A DNA stretch of 64,000 bases, taken from assembly GCA_024734555.1 (NCBI GenBank), contig JANPWX010000033.1, forward strand, positions 5,625,021 through 5,689,020, read 5' to 3'. Positions 37,401 to 51,600 of this stretch are shown here, piece after piece. The position numbers and the translations under genes were made by a program. Origin of the DNA: Trochalopteron elliotii (taxonomy: Eukaryota; Chordata; Aves; Passeriformes; Leiothrichidae). Each line of letters begins with the position of its first letter. Positions within the stretch are counted from its first letter, which is position 1. The notes under the pieces were generated by a model. That model did not search any database. It was not told the origin of the DNA and saw only the letters and a program-made list of their open reading frames with translations.

Positions 37401-40400
37401 AAATTGGCTGGGTTTTTGGGGATGTTGTTGCACTATTTAAGGCTCTAAAGGAGAAACCACTGTAACACCATCACACTGAACTCCCCCACTCAGCAAATCC
37501 AACCCTTTTGGCAGTGGAAGGAGAGGGTGAAAGAGTTAACTGGGATTGGGAAGAGCCCACACATCCCCTCCAGCCCGTGGGCTGCTAATGAGCCATCATT
37601 CACTGCTAAATTACTCCCTGCAATCGTCTGTCTGCTGCTCAACCATTTATCGGGGGGGAAGAGCACTCAGAGCTCCTGGTTCTAATCCATAAACTCCAAT
37701 TGCCATGGGATACCGGGAGAAGGACTGGGAAATTTGCAGCTCTTTCCTGTCCAGACGACACCTGAGCAGCAGGGCCCGATTCCCTCACATCAAGCAGAGC
37801 TCATCCATCCTATTCCTTTCCCTCAGAAAGCCAAAACAACCCGGGGAGAGGCATAAAAAAGAAACCCCTCAGAGGCTCAGGGCTGCTCTGGGATGGAATT
37901 TAAGCAGCTCTCCACAGAGACTGATCCTGAAATAGCCCTGCAGGCTCCCAGGCTGGCCAGCTCCGAGCCACAGTGACAGGACACAGTGCTGGCAGCATCC
38001 CCGAGCTCTCTGTCAGGACCTGGCACGTTCAGGGTCCCCCCCAGGCCAGGTTGGATGAGGGAATTCTTGACAAGGAGCAAAATAACTCATTAAAGTCTTG
38101 TGTCCCTGCGGGCACAGACAGAGAGCTCCTGGAACAGGGTGTTGGTGGCAGGCTGAGGCTGGGAAATTAATGACAATCATCAGCAAGGAATTGCACAGAA
38201 TTCCAGGATCACTGAGGTTGGAAAAGACCTCCAGAACCATCGAGTCCAAGCTGGGCCCGATCCCCACCTTGTCCCCAGCCCAGAGCACTGAGTGGCACGT
38301 CCAGGAATTCCTTGGACACCTTCAGAGATGGGCACTCCAAACCTTCCTGGGCAGTTCCAAGGCCTGACCACCCTTTCCCTGGAGAAATTTCTTGTGATGT
38401 CCAACCTGAGCCTCCCCTGCCACTTGAGGGCCATTTCCTTAAGGCCATTTCCTCAGATCATATTGCTGACTGTCTTGAAGAAGAAGCCACCATCATTTCT
38501 GACAGGAATCTGCAGCTTGCTGGGGTTGTTCTGTTGTTTTCCCTGCTGCTCCCCAGCACATTTTTCCCCCTGGGAAACATGGAAAACCTGCCCATTGCTA
38601 TTCCCAGAACCTCGTCCTCTCCCACAGAGCAGCAACCTCATGCACTGAAGGCAAACACAGTGTGGGGTTCTTCAAATTCTCCTTGCTGCTGCCAAGAGTT
38701 ACAATCTTATCATGGAAATTGGGCTTCCCGGTGATCACTTCAAAATCCCTAATCCTGGAATGATGGGGATATAGAAGCACAGAATTGCTAAGGCTGGAAA
38801 AGACCTCAAAGGTCATCGAGTGCAACACGACAAGACAATCTCAGAGTCGTCACCAAAAAAGTCAGTGTCGAGTCTGAAAAGCTGAACAATCCCAAAAACA
38901 CTCTAAAAATAAAAGGAGTTTTGCAAATAAAAGGAATTTTTACATTGTTATTCTCTAAAATCCTAAGTTTTCTTAGGCAAACCCAAGATTCTCCCGTGGC
39001 CTGTGGAGCCTGGAGATTTAGATAAATTCTGAATTTATTTCCTGATTTCCTTTGATGATTTGTGCCCTTTCTGCTTTGCCTCCAGCTCTGTGACTTTTGC
39101 TTCTTACTGAAGCCCAGGAGAAAAAATCCGCAGTGATCTGTCAGGGAGGGGAGAGAGGCCACGAGGGACAGGGGACAGGAGAGGACAAGGAGGTGGCCTG
39201 GAACGTCAGCAGCTGTGCCCCAGGAGCTGATCCAGCAGATTGGAGCGCGGCAGGACGCCGTGGGGAAAGGCTGACGGACGGCTGACACTGCAAAACCTCA
39301 CCTCAGGGATCTTCATTATCCTTTTGGGATGGTGTTTGGAGCCAAGCAGCTCTAATGTGATGACAGGGCCAGCTGTGAGCAGGGATGTTGGAGCAGGATC
39401 CTGCCGGGACACCAGGCAGGACCCGCCGGGCACGGACAAGGACGGATGGCCCTGAACGGCGGCCAAGCTCTGCTGGGAGCTTGGGGATTATTGGAGTGGA
39501 TGCTGAGGAGCAGATGAGCCAAACATCCAGTGCTGCAGCCTCCCAGTGTAATTACCTTCTCCTGACACCAACGGGAGCCTGGGAAACGGGGATATTTTTA
39601 TGCCTTCTGAAATGGTTTATTGCTCGCAGCGCGAATTTCCCGCTCCTCCCGCTCGCTGACGAGCAAAGACCCACGAGAAGGGTCAGGGAAGGGACACTCA
39701 AGATGGATTTGGCCATTCCCCTGGAGGCAGCCACTAGGAGCCACTGTTGTTTTTTGTCCAAATGAAAGCCAATCCCAGAGCAGGAATTTTTCCAGGAGTC
39801 TTTTTTCTCCGGGTGAGACAAGCTGTCGATCTGCTGAAAACAAAGCTTTTTTCACGGCAAGGATTATTTTCGTTCAACTTTCTGGCTGGGAGAAAACGAA
39901 ATTGCAACAGCACTTTCAAATTGCTGCAATGTCTCCTTCTGACCTGCTCAGAACTGGAAACTTCAGGCTTTTGACTCAAGCAGTGGCTCTGTCACGAAAT
40001 GCAGCTCGGGTCGGGATGTGTAGCAAAGCTTGGCAGCAAAATGAGGCACTTCCAGGAGAGTTGGTCTAAAGTGGAGGTTTTTGCTTTTTTGCCAATTTTT
40101 TTCGATGCCTTAATGACTCTGGCAGGGAAAATGCCTGCCCACCACTGGGTTCCAAGCTGAATCAGGAAAAAAATTCCTTTCCAAACACAAAGAGGGAGAG
40201 CAGAACCCCCCCACCAGTTTTTGGGATCTCCACATCTTTTGCTGCTGCAATTATTGACCTTCACATCAGTCCAGGATTCCAGAGCCAAAAGGTGACCACG
40301 TGGAATTACAAGAGGATCCAAAATGCTCAGGAATCCTCAGGATATGGGAGAAGATTGGCAATGCTGGCATGAGGATCTCCCAGTCTGGATGTGGAGGCTG

Positions 40401-42576
40401 GAATGGGAATGGCCATGCTGGAAACTGACACCAAAAACGAGCACAGAATGGTTTAACCTCAAGTCCCACTGGCAGATCCCAGGGAACGCTCCAAAAAGTT
40501 CAGATTTGAGCCTAACCTTTAGAATTTCAGATTTAAATCATCCTTGGGCTGCAGGATCAAGTTTCCCACTATTCAAGGGAAGGGTAGGAACTGTGTGGGA
40601 TCATTTGGAAGACTTCAGCATCCTTGAGTTTAAATAAGAGCAAGCCTTGACTGAAGGCAAAACACATCCCTCCTCTGCCCCATGTCCAAGGCCATATTTA
40701 CACTGCAGAATATTCCAGCAATTCCAAACTATGCTTTTATTAGGGACAAACCTCTAACAGACCAGAAAAATCCTTTCCTGAATAGTTGAGGTCTGAAAAC
40801 CTCGGAAGCCCAGGCCCCTTTTTTGTGGTTTTAGCAAAGACCCCAGAGCCTGCCTGGAACCACAGAATCCAATAAAAGAAAAACCCATCACGATCAAATT
40901 GTGGATGGCTCCTCCAAGCAGAGAATGAAGGGGTGGAATTTGCAGCCTCAGATTCTCTTTGTGCACCTGAATTCCTGCAGTTTCTCCAAGGACTGGGATC
41001 TCTTTGTGCTTCTTTTTCCTCTCACCCACCTTTTCCCTCATCTCCTTTGATTGCTGCCATCCACCAGCTGCTATTTTACATAATTCAAGCTCATCCCCAG
41101 CAGGACAACTGGACACCTTTCTGCTCTTGAAATTTCAGGAGAAATAATCACACCTGCATCCCTCAGAGTGGAGAAAAGGGCTCTTCCAACACCACCTCCT
41201 TCCTGCTGCAGGACCAGGGAAGATTCCAGAAAAATTTAAAAATGTGTTTTCCTTCAGAAATCCCCCTCCAAAATCAGCTCAACTTTTCCTGAGCCGGGAG
41301 AGCTGAGAGTGGCAGAGCCCCGAGGAGCAGTAAACAAACTCAGAACATTGAGTCTCATAAACATCCTTTGCACTTGGGTTGGTTTTTTTTTTTGTCCTCT
41401 TAGTCCCGAGCCTAAAGCTGTCAATGGGACTTGCAGCACTTGTTTATGTTGGCTTTTCTGCTTTAGATGTTGCAGTTCAGCACGCAGAGGGCTCTGAGCA
41501 GGCACAGTAATGATCTGTCAATCCCTGCCTGCCTCCCAGGCATTCCGTGTTTCCTCCCCTCACCTCATTTTTGGGCAATTATAAATTTTTGGGTGATTAT
41601 AATTCTCCAATTACCAGGTTTTTCACTGCGACAGAGTTCATCTGTCTGCAGCCCCATGTCAGGGAATTAAAATCCACAGAGAGTGCAGAGAGAGGAGAAG
41701 GAATCCAGGGAATTTATGGACCAGTCCAGTCCCACCTAGGGGAAAAAAAACAGGAAAAAAAACCCAACAAAACCAATCTGATTGGGGCATGGAAGAGAGA
41801 AAGTTGCAAATGAAATAATTCCAGAAGAGTTTGGGTTGGAAAGGACCTTGAAAGGGATCCATGGGCAGGGACACCTTCCACCATGCCAGGTTGCTCCAAG
41901 CCTTGTCCAGCCTGACCTGGGACACTTCCAGGGATCCACAGCTTCCCTGGGAATCTGTGCCAGGGCCTCCCCACCCTCACAGGGAACAATCTGAGCATTC
42001 CCAGGATAACAGGGAAGGAGAGGGAAGCTGTGCCATCTCCCAGGCAGGGACTGAAAGCTCAGCTGCACACAGAAGGGCCAGGCTGCCCTGCCCTCTGCAA
42101 TCTGCTGGCTTTTATTCCTGTGCCTCTGGAGCAGGCTGGGAAAAGCTCCTTTTCCAGGGGGTTTCAGGAAGCAGAGCTGTCAGGGGATGTAAGTGACACC
42201 CTAGCAGAGATGAAGGCTCCGCTTTGACCTTTATTTTTCTCTCCTTTCTTTGCTTGTCAAAGATCAAACTGAACAGTTCTGATATTTCTGAGGTGAGTAA
42301 ACAACCCAGCAAAGCAAACAAGCAGAACCCCCCGAGCAATTGCAGACCTGTCTGCTTCTTCCTCTGCATTCCCTGCCTTTAAAAAATCAAACCAAACCCC
42401 AGGAATAACCAGCTGGGCTTTTCAGCTCCTGCATCTGAACACATCTCCCATGTAAACCATTTGGATGAAGTTTATTTACTACAAGATTGGCCTCTCCATG
42501 TCTGAAAATCAACTTCAAACTGGTTTAGTCCATCTAGACCACAGGAATTGCCCTCTTTTATGTGATATAATTTCCT

Positions 42577-42607
<31 letters not shown>

Positions 42608-45600
42608 TTGGGTGGTGTTTTCCCAGGCTCATGAGCAGAGTTCAAAGTTATTTCTGCTCTTTGGCCTTGGAAAAGGATCAGGGACTTGAACCAGGATATC
42701 CCAGCCCTGGAAACTGAGATATTTGCTATTTTGAGGTGCCACTGCCCCAAATTTAACAGCCAGACAACCACAAGCTCTCAGAAGCACAAGTCCTGCTCAA
42801 GAAGGGTTTTTCTGTCATTAAAGCCTCTCCTAAAAGTTGTGGCTTCAAGGAGTTTGTGCTTCCCACAGAAAAAAAAAAAGTTTCACTGAGAAATTTCCAA
42901 ATGGGCTCTGCTTCAAAGTAGGCTGGAGACAGAAGGAAAAAGAGATCTCCTCCTTGTGCCTGCTGATGGATGTTCCCTCTCTGGGTTTGGAATGAAAAAT
43001 GGGGAATTTATTCTCTCAGTCACCTCCGCTCTCAGGTTTTATGCCTCCCTCTAAATGGGATCCTTCATGTGGAGCGATAACAATTTAATTGAAGGTAACT
43101 GATGGTAATTTTTCCTCCTTTCAATTGACCTGCTTGATCTCCTAATGCTCTGCAGAGTTCCTTTTAACTTTCTGCTCCATGGTTAACGATTCCATACCCA
43201 GAGGCAAAACTCTGCTCCTTCCTGGGGACTGCCAACGGGACATTGGGGGGTGGAGGAAGCACCAAAACCCCAAAATCCCAAAACCAGCAGAGTTCAGCTG
43301 CTCCTCCAGTGACCAGATTCCAAATTCAGGCACTCCCCAAGGCTTTTGTGCCAGTCCTTCAAGCTCAGGTTTGGATATTGGGAAGGAATTGTTTCCTGGG
43401 AGGCCCTGGAATTAAATTCCCAAAGAAACTGTGGCTGCCCCTGGATCCCTGGAAGTGTCCAAGGCCAGGCTGGACGGGGCTTGGAGCAACCTGGGAATGT
43501 GGGAGGTGACCCTGGATGAGCTTTAAGGTCCTTCCAACCCCTCCCAGGATTCTTTGTCTCCTGGTTGGGAACGTTTTCTCCAGAGGAATTCCTGGATGCC
43601 ACATTTCCCTCTCCTGCAAGAAGAGCCACAGAGCAGAGTTTCTTCTCTGGGATCATCAACTTCCTTCGGAAGCTTCCCAGACAGGAGGCCCCACGTGGCA
43701 GAACATATTTGCAGTATTACTTTCGCATTTCTCAGTTTCATTCAGCAAAATGCAATTTCATTTCCAGTGACATAAATGCCAAGCAGGATTAGATCAGCTG
43801 CTGCCTCCTGCAGCCTCTGGAGGACGGGACCTGGGTGATCTGAAATCTTATCAGCAGGACTGTTTGGGAAAGCAGGGCAATCAGCTGGATTATATCTGGG
43901 TGGAGGATCACTTGGAGTGACAGATGGCTCAAAAATAAGCCTTAAAAGGAGAAAAAAATCCCCACCCAGACCCTCTAAAGCAATGCCCTAGAGCAGGCCA
44001 GAAGTGCTCAGGTTCAGTTATTAAATGAGGAGTCACAGCAGGAAGGACCAAGCTCTCCAAATTACCAGGGAATGTCTCCAGCAAAGCCCCAGGAGCAGCT
44101 GGGAGAACTGGACTCTGCACACTGGTCCCATTGTCAGGAAAAAGAGGGAAAATGGGAATTTTCTGTGGCTAAGGCCAGGGAATGTCTCCTGTGCTGGGTG
44201 CAGGGGTCACCCTTGGCAGGATCCACCAGGAGATGCTTCGGCCTCTTCCCAACATTCCAGACCCTGTTACTGGAGCCTTTTCCCTGGAAATAGGAGCAGG
44301 TTTCTCTCCTCTGCCATCCCACCCTGCGTGGCCTTGGCTCCTTTAAAAGCCTCTGGCCAAAATCCAGGGAATTCATCCAGCCTGAATCATTCCCATCCAT
44401 ATGCTGAGGAGCACCAGTGGATCTGCTGGCTGGGACAGCTCAGAGCAGGACCTGGGCTCACTCTCATCCAAGAAATTTGGCTTCTCCCCCACCACAAAAA
44501 AATTACATTCACCTGAGGAATTCTGTCCACACAGTTCCTGCCCACTGCAAAGCTGTTCTTGACCACGCTCTGTGCTGAAGTCAATAATTAATGGCCCCCA
44601 AATCATCAGCACAATGCCTGAAATCAGCTTTGTTTGGCTGGTTAACCACAAAGAATTAATTTTTAAAATACAATGCAGCATTCCTACTGATTTATGGCCC
44701 TTTTACAAATATATTATTAAATATATTTTTATATTTAGGCAGAAGATATCTCAGATCTCATTGATTAGAAAGAAGAACAAGGCTCTACCTTTTCCTTTTA
44801 GGTGTGAACGGAGTCCTGGGATACAAAGAGCTGGAATATTTAAGACTGGGATACACACAAACCCCATGGAACACGCCACAGCCCCTTGCAGGCAAAAAAG
44901 GAACAACGCAGACCCTGCCTGAAGGAATCTGCACAAGAAATGAAGGGTAATTATGGATTTTTCTTGGAAAAATCCTCCGGCCACACCCCACAGCTGCCCA
45001 GAGGTTCTGGATGCCCATCACAGGTGGCACCACATCCACTGGAGGTGGCAGGACACGCACAGAGAGAGAGCAAAGAACCCCTTCCCAGCTCTTTGATGAC
45101 ACTTCAGCAACAATTCCACGATCTTTATCCAGCTTCTGGCTCTCTGGAACTCCGGGATCAAAGACCTTTGGGTCGTCATTAGCAGGCAAACCCAATAGAA
45201 GTTGTTTACTTCGGCCGAGTTAATGGCACTGGAAATATTTAATCAAAAAATGGACACACTCCCCCTATTACTGCCAAGATGATTCAGAAGGGGCCACTTA
45301 AATCTGGTTTGTCAAGCCATTACTCATCCCCCTGCTAATAGAGCTTTATGGAGAGTCCCTTTGAAAAATGCACTTTGGTGATCTGCGGGCACCGGGAGAT
45401 GAAACACATCAGGGGAGCACAGCAGGGGCTGCTGCTGGGGAGGGAGGACGGGGATGTGTTCAGTCTGTGCTTGAAAAAAGACCTCGGCTTAGTCATCTGT
45501 GCAGCCCAGGGAGAGGAGCTGGAGTGGCTGGAGGGGGAAATGGGTTCAAGGAGAGGGGAGTTCTTGAGGAAAATGGGAGCCAGCGGCGGGACGCGACCTC

Positions 45601-48600
45601 TGAGTGCCCAAGCGGGACGTGAAGAGATGGCAGAAGATTGGGAGAGATTTGAAAAGGTTCAGGGGTCTTGGAATAGAAGGAGGGAATGAAAATATTGGAG
45701 GACACCAGGAAAAAAGCTGGGGGTGTGTCTTGTTTGGACACAGGGAGCTCTTTATGGGTTTCCCTTTGGGAAACTGAATCTTGGAATGGTTTGGGTTGAA
45801 GGGTCCTCAAAGCCCATCCAGTGCCACCCCCTGCCATGGCAGGGACACCTTTAACTATCCCAAGGTGCTCCAAACCCTGTCCAACCTGGCCTTGGACACT
45901 TCCAGGGATCCAGGGCCAGCCACAGCTTCTCTGGGCACCCTGTGCTTCCCAACCCTCCCAGAGAGGAATTCCTTCCCAATATTCCACCTATCCCTGCCCT
46001 CTTGTCAGTTTGAAGCCATTCCCTCTGTCCTGGCACTCCAGGCCCTTGTAGAAAAATCTCTCTCCATCTTTCTTGCAGATTCCCTTAAGCACTGAAAGAC
46101 CACAATTCTCTCACCCCAAGTCCTCTTCTCCAGGCTGAACAATCCCAACTCCAGTTAATCCAAATAAACCAGGGCTGTTCACCTTCTCAAAGCCAGGAAA
46201 CCTCTGAGGGCTCTGACATGGGAACACTTGATCCTGCCTTAGAGCTTGAGCTCAGCTGAGCTGAGCTCTGTTTATTGTGATTTTTGTGGTGCTGGAGCAA
46301 AAAGATCCCTCGGGATCTTAGGATCCAAGTCATTCCTGGGGTGGATAACTCATGTTTTCCACGGGCTGATGAAGTTCAGGGAGGAACCTCCAGCCCTTTT
46401 ATCTCCCAAGACTGGCCTGCAGCTGGTCCAGCCCCAATTTTAATGCAGCTTCCCAAAGAGGGAAACACTCCCAAACTGCTGAAGATCCCAAGATTTAGTA
46501 GCAGGGAAATGATCATCTGCAAACCCACATCTGAGACCCAGGCAGTGCCTCCTCCGTGCTCAGATCAAACACAGAACCAGGAGAACAAATCCAGGGGAAA
46601 TCCACTTTTCCTCTCCCTCCAGCAAACCCAAAGCAACCCCAGCAATCATCCTGATCTTCTTTTCGTCCCGGAAAACACAAATCTGTGAGAGCCCAGGGCG
46701 CCCCAGCCCTCAGCCAAGGCAGGCAGATGGGAACCTTGGAGCTCTCTGCCCTTCTTCCCAGTGAATTATTGATCCCTCCTTTTAGCCAGGAGCACCAGAC
46801 TAAAGCAGCAATTAAAGCCCATCCACCAGGATCAGAAAGGAGAAGCAAGAAGACAAAAAGGCACAAAAACAGGGGCTGTATTTGCCAGCAGCCTCCAGCA
46901 GGTACAGCTGGCAGCAGGAATGAGCCACTCCCCGGAGCTCCTGCTCCCTTTGAGCTCGGGAATTCTGGAATCATGGAATACCCTGAGCTGGGAGGGACAT
47001 GCAAAGGTCAGAGTTCAGCTCCTGCCCTGCTCAGACACCCCAAAAATCCCACCCTGGGCACCCCTGGGAGTGTTGTCCAAATGCTCCAGGGCAGTGCCCA
47101 TTCCCTGGGGAGCTGTTCCAGTGCCTGACACCCTCTAGGAAAGAACTTTTCCCTAAAATCCCACCTCAACCTCTCCTGGCACAGCTCCACCGGGGAGCAG
47201 AGCTCTCTGTGACCCTCAGGAGAAGCTGCAGATCATTTGTGCCTAAGGAAATGAAAAATAACAACAGCATCACTGACATCCCTCCTGCTCCCCGAGAGGA
47301 GAGCAGCGTGTTCTGCTGAGGCAGGGAAGGACACCAGAGGTCAGGAAGGAATTCTGAGTCAGAGGGAAGGACACCAGAGGTCAGGAGGGAATTCTGAGTC
47401 AGAGGGAAGGACACCAGAGGTCAGGAAGGAGTTCCAAGAGAGAGGGAAGGACACCAGAGGTCAGGAAGGAGTTCCAAGAGAGAGGGAAGGACACCAGAGG
47501 TCAGGAAGGAGTTCCAAGAGAGAGGGAAGGACACCAGAGGTCAGGAGGGAATTCTGAATCAGAGGGAAGGACACCAGAGGTCAGAAAGGAATTCCAAGGG
47601 TGAGGGAAGGACACCAGAGGTCTGGAGGGAATTCCAAGGTGGAGCTGCCCTTCAGCACAGTGAAGTAAAAGCCTGGAATTTCCAAGTGGCAGCAAAGAGC
47701 AGCACAAAAGCTCAGTGAGTCCTGCTCCTCATCACCTGTTTGCATCCCATAATTCCATCCAGGCACAGGATTTGTACCTGGGAGAATTTCAGAGTCTGGA
47801 GATGGCCCAGAGCTCCTGCATTTTCACCTTCTTGAAAAAAAACCCCTCCAGTGAAATGAAATTCTATGAAACTACCACCAATACTCACAGAAATCACTGT
47901 GCTGGCTTTGCACTGCGCTGCTCTTGCCATAGTTATTCCTAACATTGAAAGAAGAACAAAAAAAAAGTCTGGAAAACAGGACTTCAAACTGAGGAGGTGA
48001 CTTTCCATCAGATTTTTCTCATTCCTTTTGCAGGAATGATGCCTCACCCCCAAGCATGCCCTGGATTTTAGTGCAGTTTTATTGTTATGGGAACAAAATG
48101 ATACAGGAAAAAATAAAACCCAGTGGTTCTAATTTGATACAATGGCATAAAAATCGCTGCTAAAATAATGAAATTCAGCTGGATTAGCCCTAATAACAGC
48201 AGCACTAATTAAAATTATTGCCATTCACTACTCCTCTGAGGTTGGTGAACACCTGAGACTCTCCCCAGGCAGGAGGGGATGAGTTTGGTTTTGGAACAGG
48301 CTACACCAGGTTGAATTTGAGAGAGTGGGAGTGAGAGGATTTAGATTGCAGCTCCTGCCTGGTGGCTTCAATAAACTCCCAAAGCTCCGCCACCAACCCT
48401 GTGCAAACACTGAAGCCCCAAGAACACCACGAGCTCCCAAACCCTCCTGCCCTGATGGAAATCCTCCTCGGGGGCTCCCAAAGCAGGCAGAGCACGCTGA
48501 AAGCTGCCAGATTGTTTCATTCGAGGCATCCACGGCGGATCTCAAGCTGAAATGCGGGCCGGAGGAGGTGGCGAGTGTTTCCATGACAATGAGCTGTCAT

Positions 48601-51600
48601 CGCCTTGGTGACCACGGGCTGCTGGTGCTGCCGAAGCGCCCTGACCTCTGCACAGCTGAGCACAGCACGGAGTTTCCTCCTTCCCCGCCTAATGACGGCT
48701 TTTACCGGAGCTCAGCCGCAGCCGGGACTTGCCTCAGGTGGTTGTGCAGAGCCAGGGAAGCATCCTCGGTTCGTGGCAGCCAACCCTGAATTAACCTTTC
48801 CCTCAGTCAGCAGCAAAGCAAGGCCAGCTCCAACCCTGGCTGCTCCTGAGCCTCAAATCCACCGACTGGAAAATGAAGCAGAGGAGGCCCAGCACTTCAT
48901 TAGCCCAGAGATCAAAAGCAAATTAATCTATCAGCGTTTAAACCTCTTAAGAGAGGTCACACTGAGAGACTGATGTGTTAACAAGGTGCAGGAGTAGCTG
49001 GCACATCAAAAAGCAGCTTTGCAGTTTCCTCCCAGGTGAGCAGTTCATCCAGATTTCTGTGGGAGAGGCAGAACTGAGTCTCCCTCCCTCCAAAACCGTC
49101 TCCAGATAAAGTTTGTGTTATCACAAAAGCCTCACCCTGAGCTCACGTGGCAGGAGATTGTTGCATCTCTGCCTTTTGAGAGCTTCCACTGCTTCCCTTC
49201 CCAACTTTTCTGGTTGCACTGACTCCTGCCTGGCTGACAGCCCCAAACCTGACCCCACTGAAGAATTCCTGGAGTTCCTTTTCAAATCCAACCCCTGCCC
49301 TCCACAACACCAAAGTGTTTCCATGGAGATAAAAAAACCTTTGGAGTGCAGAACCAGGCATGGCAGAAATTTGAGGGAGCAGGAAAGGCTGGGAGAGAGG
49401 AGCGAGGAGGGATTTGGGGATCTGCTGAGGAGCAGAGTCCCAGTCTGGCTCCACTCACAGAATTATGGAGCCACAGAATGTCCTGATTGGAAAGAATCCA
49501 CAGGGATCATCCAGCCCTGCACAGACGCCCCAAAATTCCCCACCCTAGACATCCTTGGAATGATGTCCAAACATTCCTGGAGCTCTGGCAGCCTTGGGGC
49601 TCTGCCCATTCCTTGCCCAGCACCCTCTGGGGGAAGAATCTTTTCCTAAAATCCAACCTAACCCTCCCTGGCACAGCTGCAGCCATTCCCTTGTCCCAGG
49701 AGCTGCAGATCCTGAGGAGTTTCCCCTCAGCCTCCTCTTCTCCAGCTGGCTGAGGCACGGAGAAGTCCATGGACATGGCCAAAACTTCCCATCCTGCTGA
49801 CACAACTCCCTTGAGCCACACAGAGCCTGAACCACAGTGCAGTGACCCTAAAGACACACAGCCACGTGTTCTGACAAGTCCCTCTACTCCAAGCATTAAA
49901 TTTCCAAGCAGATTTGATACTTTCCAGGCCAAATTCCTCATTCAAACCAAAGTCAGGAGCAATTTTTGTCTTATTTCAGCAAACCTCCCTTAAAATCACC
50001 CAGCCAGGACTTCACACTTCAGCCACAGGAGTGAGGGAGCAGGAGGGGACAGTGCCAGCATGGCAGGGGACACTGGGGGACAGGCAGAACATCCCTGCCT
50101 TCAGCCACAGGGATTGGGACGTCTGGAGAACACATCAGGAATGTTCTGGAGCATGCTGTGCCTCCTGGTGAGTGCTCACCCCTGGGATTTGAACAGATGG
50201 CTGCAGCAAGCCTGCCCAGTGCCATTCTGGGTTTTTTTAAGTGTCCCCCAGGCTCCCCAGCCTGCATTTTCCCTCTGCATCAAACAAGGGAAAAGGATTC
50301 CACTTGGGGTTTCGAGGGTTTCCAACGAGGACACCCAATTAGAAAAGTGCTGGCTGCAGATGATGATGAATAACCCTGGGCTGGAGAAGCTCGGAGAGGA
50401 TCTGTTCCTCAGGCAGGTGTGATGACACAGAGCCTTCTGCAGGGCTGTTTTACAAGCTTTCCCCCGAGCCCAAACTTGTTAACCTTCATCTCCCTGCCTG
50501 TTTGCAGAGGAGTGACAGCTGTAGCCAGAAATCCAGTACTCAGGTTTCCTGTCAGAGTTAAAAAAATCAAATGTGGATGAAACCCTGTGCTGTTACACCC
50601 TGACGAGCAAGGAGGAGGAGGAGGGAGAGAAAAAAAAAAGGAGTGGGAGGAAATCCACGGCTTTAAAATAATTTCTGAAATACAAAAGGACTTGTGCAAG
50701 TCAGGTGGGAAACATCCACTGCACGCTTTGCTTCCCTCATTACCTGTCTGGGAGTCTCAGCCTGACTGTCCATCACCCTCTGCAGGTTCAGCTCAGCCTC
50801 AGGAACAGGGAAAAGCTGTTCTGGGGAAAGGAAGGAGCTCAGGAATATTCCCCAGCCATCAAAGTCCCCCCAGTGCAGCCAGGGAGAGATTCCTGCTGCC
50901 CTGGGGGGGTCTGTGTGTGCTGGGAGCCTGGCAGGGGGAAGGGAGGGATGGAAATCCATCCCACCATTCCAGCCTGGAATGGTGAGGGAAAAGCCAGGGG
51001 GAGAAACAGAGAAATGGGGACAGTACAGAAGTGTTTTGGGGGGGTTATGAGTTGCTCCTCTCATCACCTCTAGCTCTGGTGCTTCCAGAGGCACAATCTG
51101 GGATTTCTGGTGCTTCCAGAGGCACAATCTGGGATTTCTGGCGCTCCCCTTTCCCTGGCACAGGCAGCACAGCAGGAGCTGTGCCTCGGAGCCATCCCAG
51201 ATGCTGATCTCTCCTCCTGGCAGCTCCCGGAGCCTCCAGCCCCGGGGAGGGCTCTGCAGCACACACAGGTCACTGCTGAGGAGATAATTGCCCAGCAACC
51301 CACGCTGTTCTCGCTGTCCTCGGCCTCTCTTGTCCTCCAAATCATTCCCACAAACGACTTTCAACTCTTTGTCCTCCCAGCAGCAGCGACCGGGACAAAC
51401 GATGCCCTCAGGGTGGATGTTTTGCCCGCGAAGCCTTCAGGAATGAAAGGAAAATGCTGATTTCTCTCCCATATCCTGCTCTCTCCCCGTGGTTTGATTT
51501 ATTCCCGTTTATTGACTGGATTTGAGGTGGCTCAGAGCTGGGAAATTCCTGCCTGATGTGCCTGGGGAGCAGAGAGGCAGGGATTTGTGCTCCTGGTCCC

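Noticed and set aside
42579..42603. Processed pseudogene ending in the poly-A run
   Set aside because: No coding-like body or target-site duplication next to the run.
46245..46272. GAGCTCAGCTGAGCTGAGCTC palindrome-like stretch
   Set aside because: Short AGCTG-type low-complexity sequence with no second copy or loop suggesting a functional hairpin.
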